Source: Aphanothece cf. minutissima CCALA 015 (lineage in GTDB: Bacteria; Cyanobacteriota; Cyanobacteriia; PCC-6307; Cyanobiaceae). From it: 64,000 nt of DNA. The first letter of the stretch is position 1. Each line of letters begins with the position of its first letter. The stretch lies in NCBI GenBank assembly GCA_003003925.1, contig PVWP01000012.1, positions 1-64,000 of the forward strand, written 5' to 3'. Below, one piece after another: positions 62,288-64,000 of the stretch. The notes beneath the pieces were generated by a model. The model saw only the letters and a list, made by a program, of their open reading frames with translations, did not search any database and had not been told where the DNA came from. A program made the translations under genes and the position numbers.

Positions 62288-64000
62288 ATCCCCGCGTCCA
62301 GCCAGCGGCGGCCCCCGAGCGGCTCCAGCCAGATCAGCACCACCAGCCAGTGGATCAGCACCGGCGCCCAGATGGACCCGGTGACCTGGTAGGCGACCAC
62401 GCAGGCCACCCCCAGCAGGCCGGCCAGGAGCAGGAAGCGGCCGTCGTCGAACAGCCTCCGGCCCTGGCGGTACCAGAGCCGGCCCGCCAGCGGATGCCAG
62501 GCGACGAAGAGCCCCACGCTCAGCGCCCCCCAGGCGACGGTGTCCGCCATGCCCAGACCTTCGAGGGGGTGCGGCAGCAGGGCGCCCCGGAACAGGGTCT
62601 CCTCCACCAGCGCCGGGGACAGCAGCAGGGCCGGGGCCCGGCGCAGCAGCAGCCACGGCCCCACCGCTGAAGCCGTCGCCGGCAGGAAGCCGCTGCGGCG
62701 CCCCAGCGGCAGGGCGATGGCGGCGTAGGCCCCCAGCAGCAGGGCCGCCAGAGCCAGGCCGGCTGGGCTCGGGGGCGTGAAGAACGCATCCATCAGCCGG
62801 GGCAGGGCCAGCCCCACCACCGGCAGCTGACCGAGCAGCTGGGTCGGCGCCAGGGGAGCCAGGCGCCGGTCGGCGCCGGGGAGCTGGTTGGTGCGCAGGA
62901 CATGGAGCAAGTCTCCGTGGCGCAGGAACACCCGGGCCATTTCGTCGTGGGCGCGGCGGGGCAGCATGGAGCGCCAGCTGAGCAGCCCATCCCAGAGGCT
63001 GGGGCTGGCCCGGAACCGGTCCGGTGCATCGCCGGGGCGGTCCATCAGCGAGGCGTTGTGGCGCCAGTCGGCGCGCACCATGCCGAAGGGGGTGAGCAGG
63101 GCATCGAGGGAGCGGGCCAGGGAGGCGAGCCGGGGCAGCTCGGTGCCGTCGAGGGCACGACGGCGGCGGCGCAGCTGGTCGATGGCGATCCAGAGGGCCT
63201 GGCTGGAATCCTGCACACAGGAGATGGCCGGGGACACGAGCGAGACGCCGCCGCCGTCGCCGCTGCGGTAGCGCGCCATCAGCACCTCCGCCTGGATCGC
63301 CAGTTCCTCCAGGAGCAGGGGATCGGTGCGCACCAGCACGTCCGAGATCGGCCGCGTCCCGAGCCAGCCCCGCTGCAGGTTGCCGGTGTAGGCGCTCCAG
63401 TCCTGGCTGCCCGAGACGATGCCGTTGGGATTGTTGGCGTAGATCTGGTGGTAGCGCAGGTCGAAGCGGGGCTCCCCGGTGAAGGGATCGCGCACGACCC
63501 GGGCGGCGCCGAAGGCGAAGTGGCCCGTCACCGTGAAGCCGCTGATCGGCTCGCCATCGGGCCCGCCGATGCCTCCGAAGTTGTGAATCACCAGGGAGCG
63601 GTCACCGGGTTGCCAGGGGGCCTGCTCCCCATCGGGAACCAGGCCCACCCGGCTGAAGCGGCCGCGCCGGGTCTCGCCGTCACTCCAGTTGACCCGGCTG
63701 ATGGCGTTGAGGCCGGCCGCGGTGCCCCGCAGAACCCGGTCGCTCTCCAGACGGGTGAGGCGGCGCGGTTCCAGGGCCTGGGCGGTGAAGGTCCCTTCCC
63801 TGTCCGGGGCGCCATAGAGGTACCAGCCGTCCCTGCCGACGGGGGACTCCAGCAGTCCCTGGGGGTCGAAGAAGCGCCGGCCATGGCGATCGGGGGGCTG
63901 GCGGGGCAGTCGCACCGTCTCGATCGCACCGCCGAAGTTCCCCCGGCCCCGGTCGTAGTGCTGCACCCGGAAGCGCTCCGGGTCGGCAGGGTCCCGGGAG
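62278..64000 (-). CDS. CPBP-family intramembrane protease-like protein, N-terminus outside the window
   Basis: At least 574 residues, open to the window edge. The N-terminal 400 residues form a soluble domain of unknown family (SLVIHNFGGIGGPDGEPISGFT, FAFGAARVVRDPFTGEPRFDLR). The C-terminal part is a CPBP/Abi membrane domain with EETLFRGALLP (EExxxR), SVGLFVAWHPLAG and HWLVVLIW supplying the glutamates and histidines. CPBP proteins are Rce1-like proteases or scaffolds. A large N-terminal domain fused to CPBP is unusual. A GTG at 63966 is internal, since the frame continues without stop. Confidence 0.8.
   Translation of the reverse strand, partial: SRDPADPERFRVQHYDRGRGNFGGAIETVRLPRQPPDRHGRRFFDPQGLLESPVGRDGWYLYGAPDREGTFTAQALEPRRLTRLESDRVLRGTAAGLNAISRVNWSDGETRRGRFSRVGLVPDGEQAPWQPGDRSLVIHNFGGIGGPDGEPISGFTVTGHFAFGAARVVRDPFTGEPRFDLRYHQIYANNPNGIVSGSQDWSAYTGNLQRGWLGTRPISDVLVRTDPLLLEELAIQAEVLMARYRSGDGGGVSLVSPAISCVQDSSQALWIAIDQLRRRRRALDGTELPRLASLARSLDALLTPFGMVRADWRHNASLMDRPGDAPDRFRASPSLWDGLLSWRSMLPRRAHDEMARVFLRHGDLLHVLRTNQLPGADRRLAPLAPTQLLGQLPVVGLALPRLMDAFFTPPSPAGLALAALLLGAYAAIALPLGRRSGFLPATASAVGPWLLLRRAPALLLSPALVEETLFRGALLPHPLEGLGMADTVAWGALSVGLFVAWHPLAGRLWYRQGRRLFDDGRFLLLAGLLGVACVVAYQVTGSIWAPVLIHWLVVLIWLEPLGGRRWLDAGIQG

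Overview
The window is about 70% G+C, densely packed, and cyanobacterial. Phycocyanin genes, an AcsF cyclase, a haem oxygenase, glycogen phosphorylase, a plant-type ferredoxin, GlnN, Amt/PII and a PtrA-PhoB-PhoR phosphate locus together suggest a high-GC picocyanobacterium of the Cyanobium/Synechococcus type. The species cannot be named from sequence alone. I see no rRNA, tRNA, CRISPR array or transposase.

Layout. 1-5 kb: glgP (partial), an RCK-type ion channel protein, a short pyruvate-kinase-like protein. 5-12 kb: a CorA-like transporter, then a phosphate locus (PstS/SphX, a CHAD protein, Crp-family PtrA, PhoB, PhoR, an aminotransferase). 12-14 kb: a four-gene ATGA-coupled exbB-exbD-exbD-tonB-like operon. 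14-18 kb: cysK, ferredoxin, glutathione reductase, pentapeptide-repeat protein. 18-31 kb: an accessory island. It starts with an ArsR regulator divergent from acsF and an aldehyde-deformylating-oxygenase homologue. It continues with a sulfur operon (second cysK, rhodanese, serine acetyltransferase, family 2A encapsulin, cysteine desulfurase with a long N-terminal cargo domain). It ends with a cpcBA pair whose products have lost every internal methionine; beyond it lie ldh, haem oxygenase and hemN. 31-42 kb: amt-glnB, an orphan ordinary cpcB, a GST-like protein, several small conserved proteins, glnN. 42-47 kb: an electrophile/quinone-type module (OYE, FMN reductase, pirin, divergent HxlR regulator) and a BcsA-like glycosyltransferase. 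48-60 kb: a GlnT-like ligase, alpha/beta hydrolase and desaturase, then a guanidine operon led by a guanidine-I riboswitch (gdmH, hypA-like, hypB-like, GlnT-like ligase, ABC transporter, Rieske oxygenase). 60-64 kb: small paralogous genes, PPK2 and a partial CPBP protease.

The strongest finding is the sulfur island. The phycocyanin at 26.2-27.25 kb keeps its bilin cysteines but replaces the six internal Met positions of the ordinary CpcB encoded 8 kb away, and its alpha subunit has only the initiator Met and one Cys. This matches the sulfur-sparing phycocyanin known from sulfur-starved Calothrix. Here it sits directly behind an encapsulin/cysteine-desulfurase sulfur-storage operon. A 16-bp motif (15/16 identical) lies upstream of both units, suggesting joint control. 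The second notable locus is the riboswitch-led guanidine operon, which carries two genes (GlnT-like and Rieske oxygenase) not in the basic gdmH set I know.
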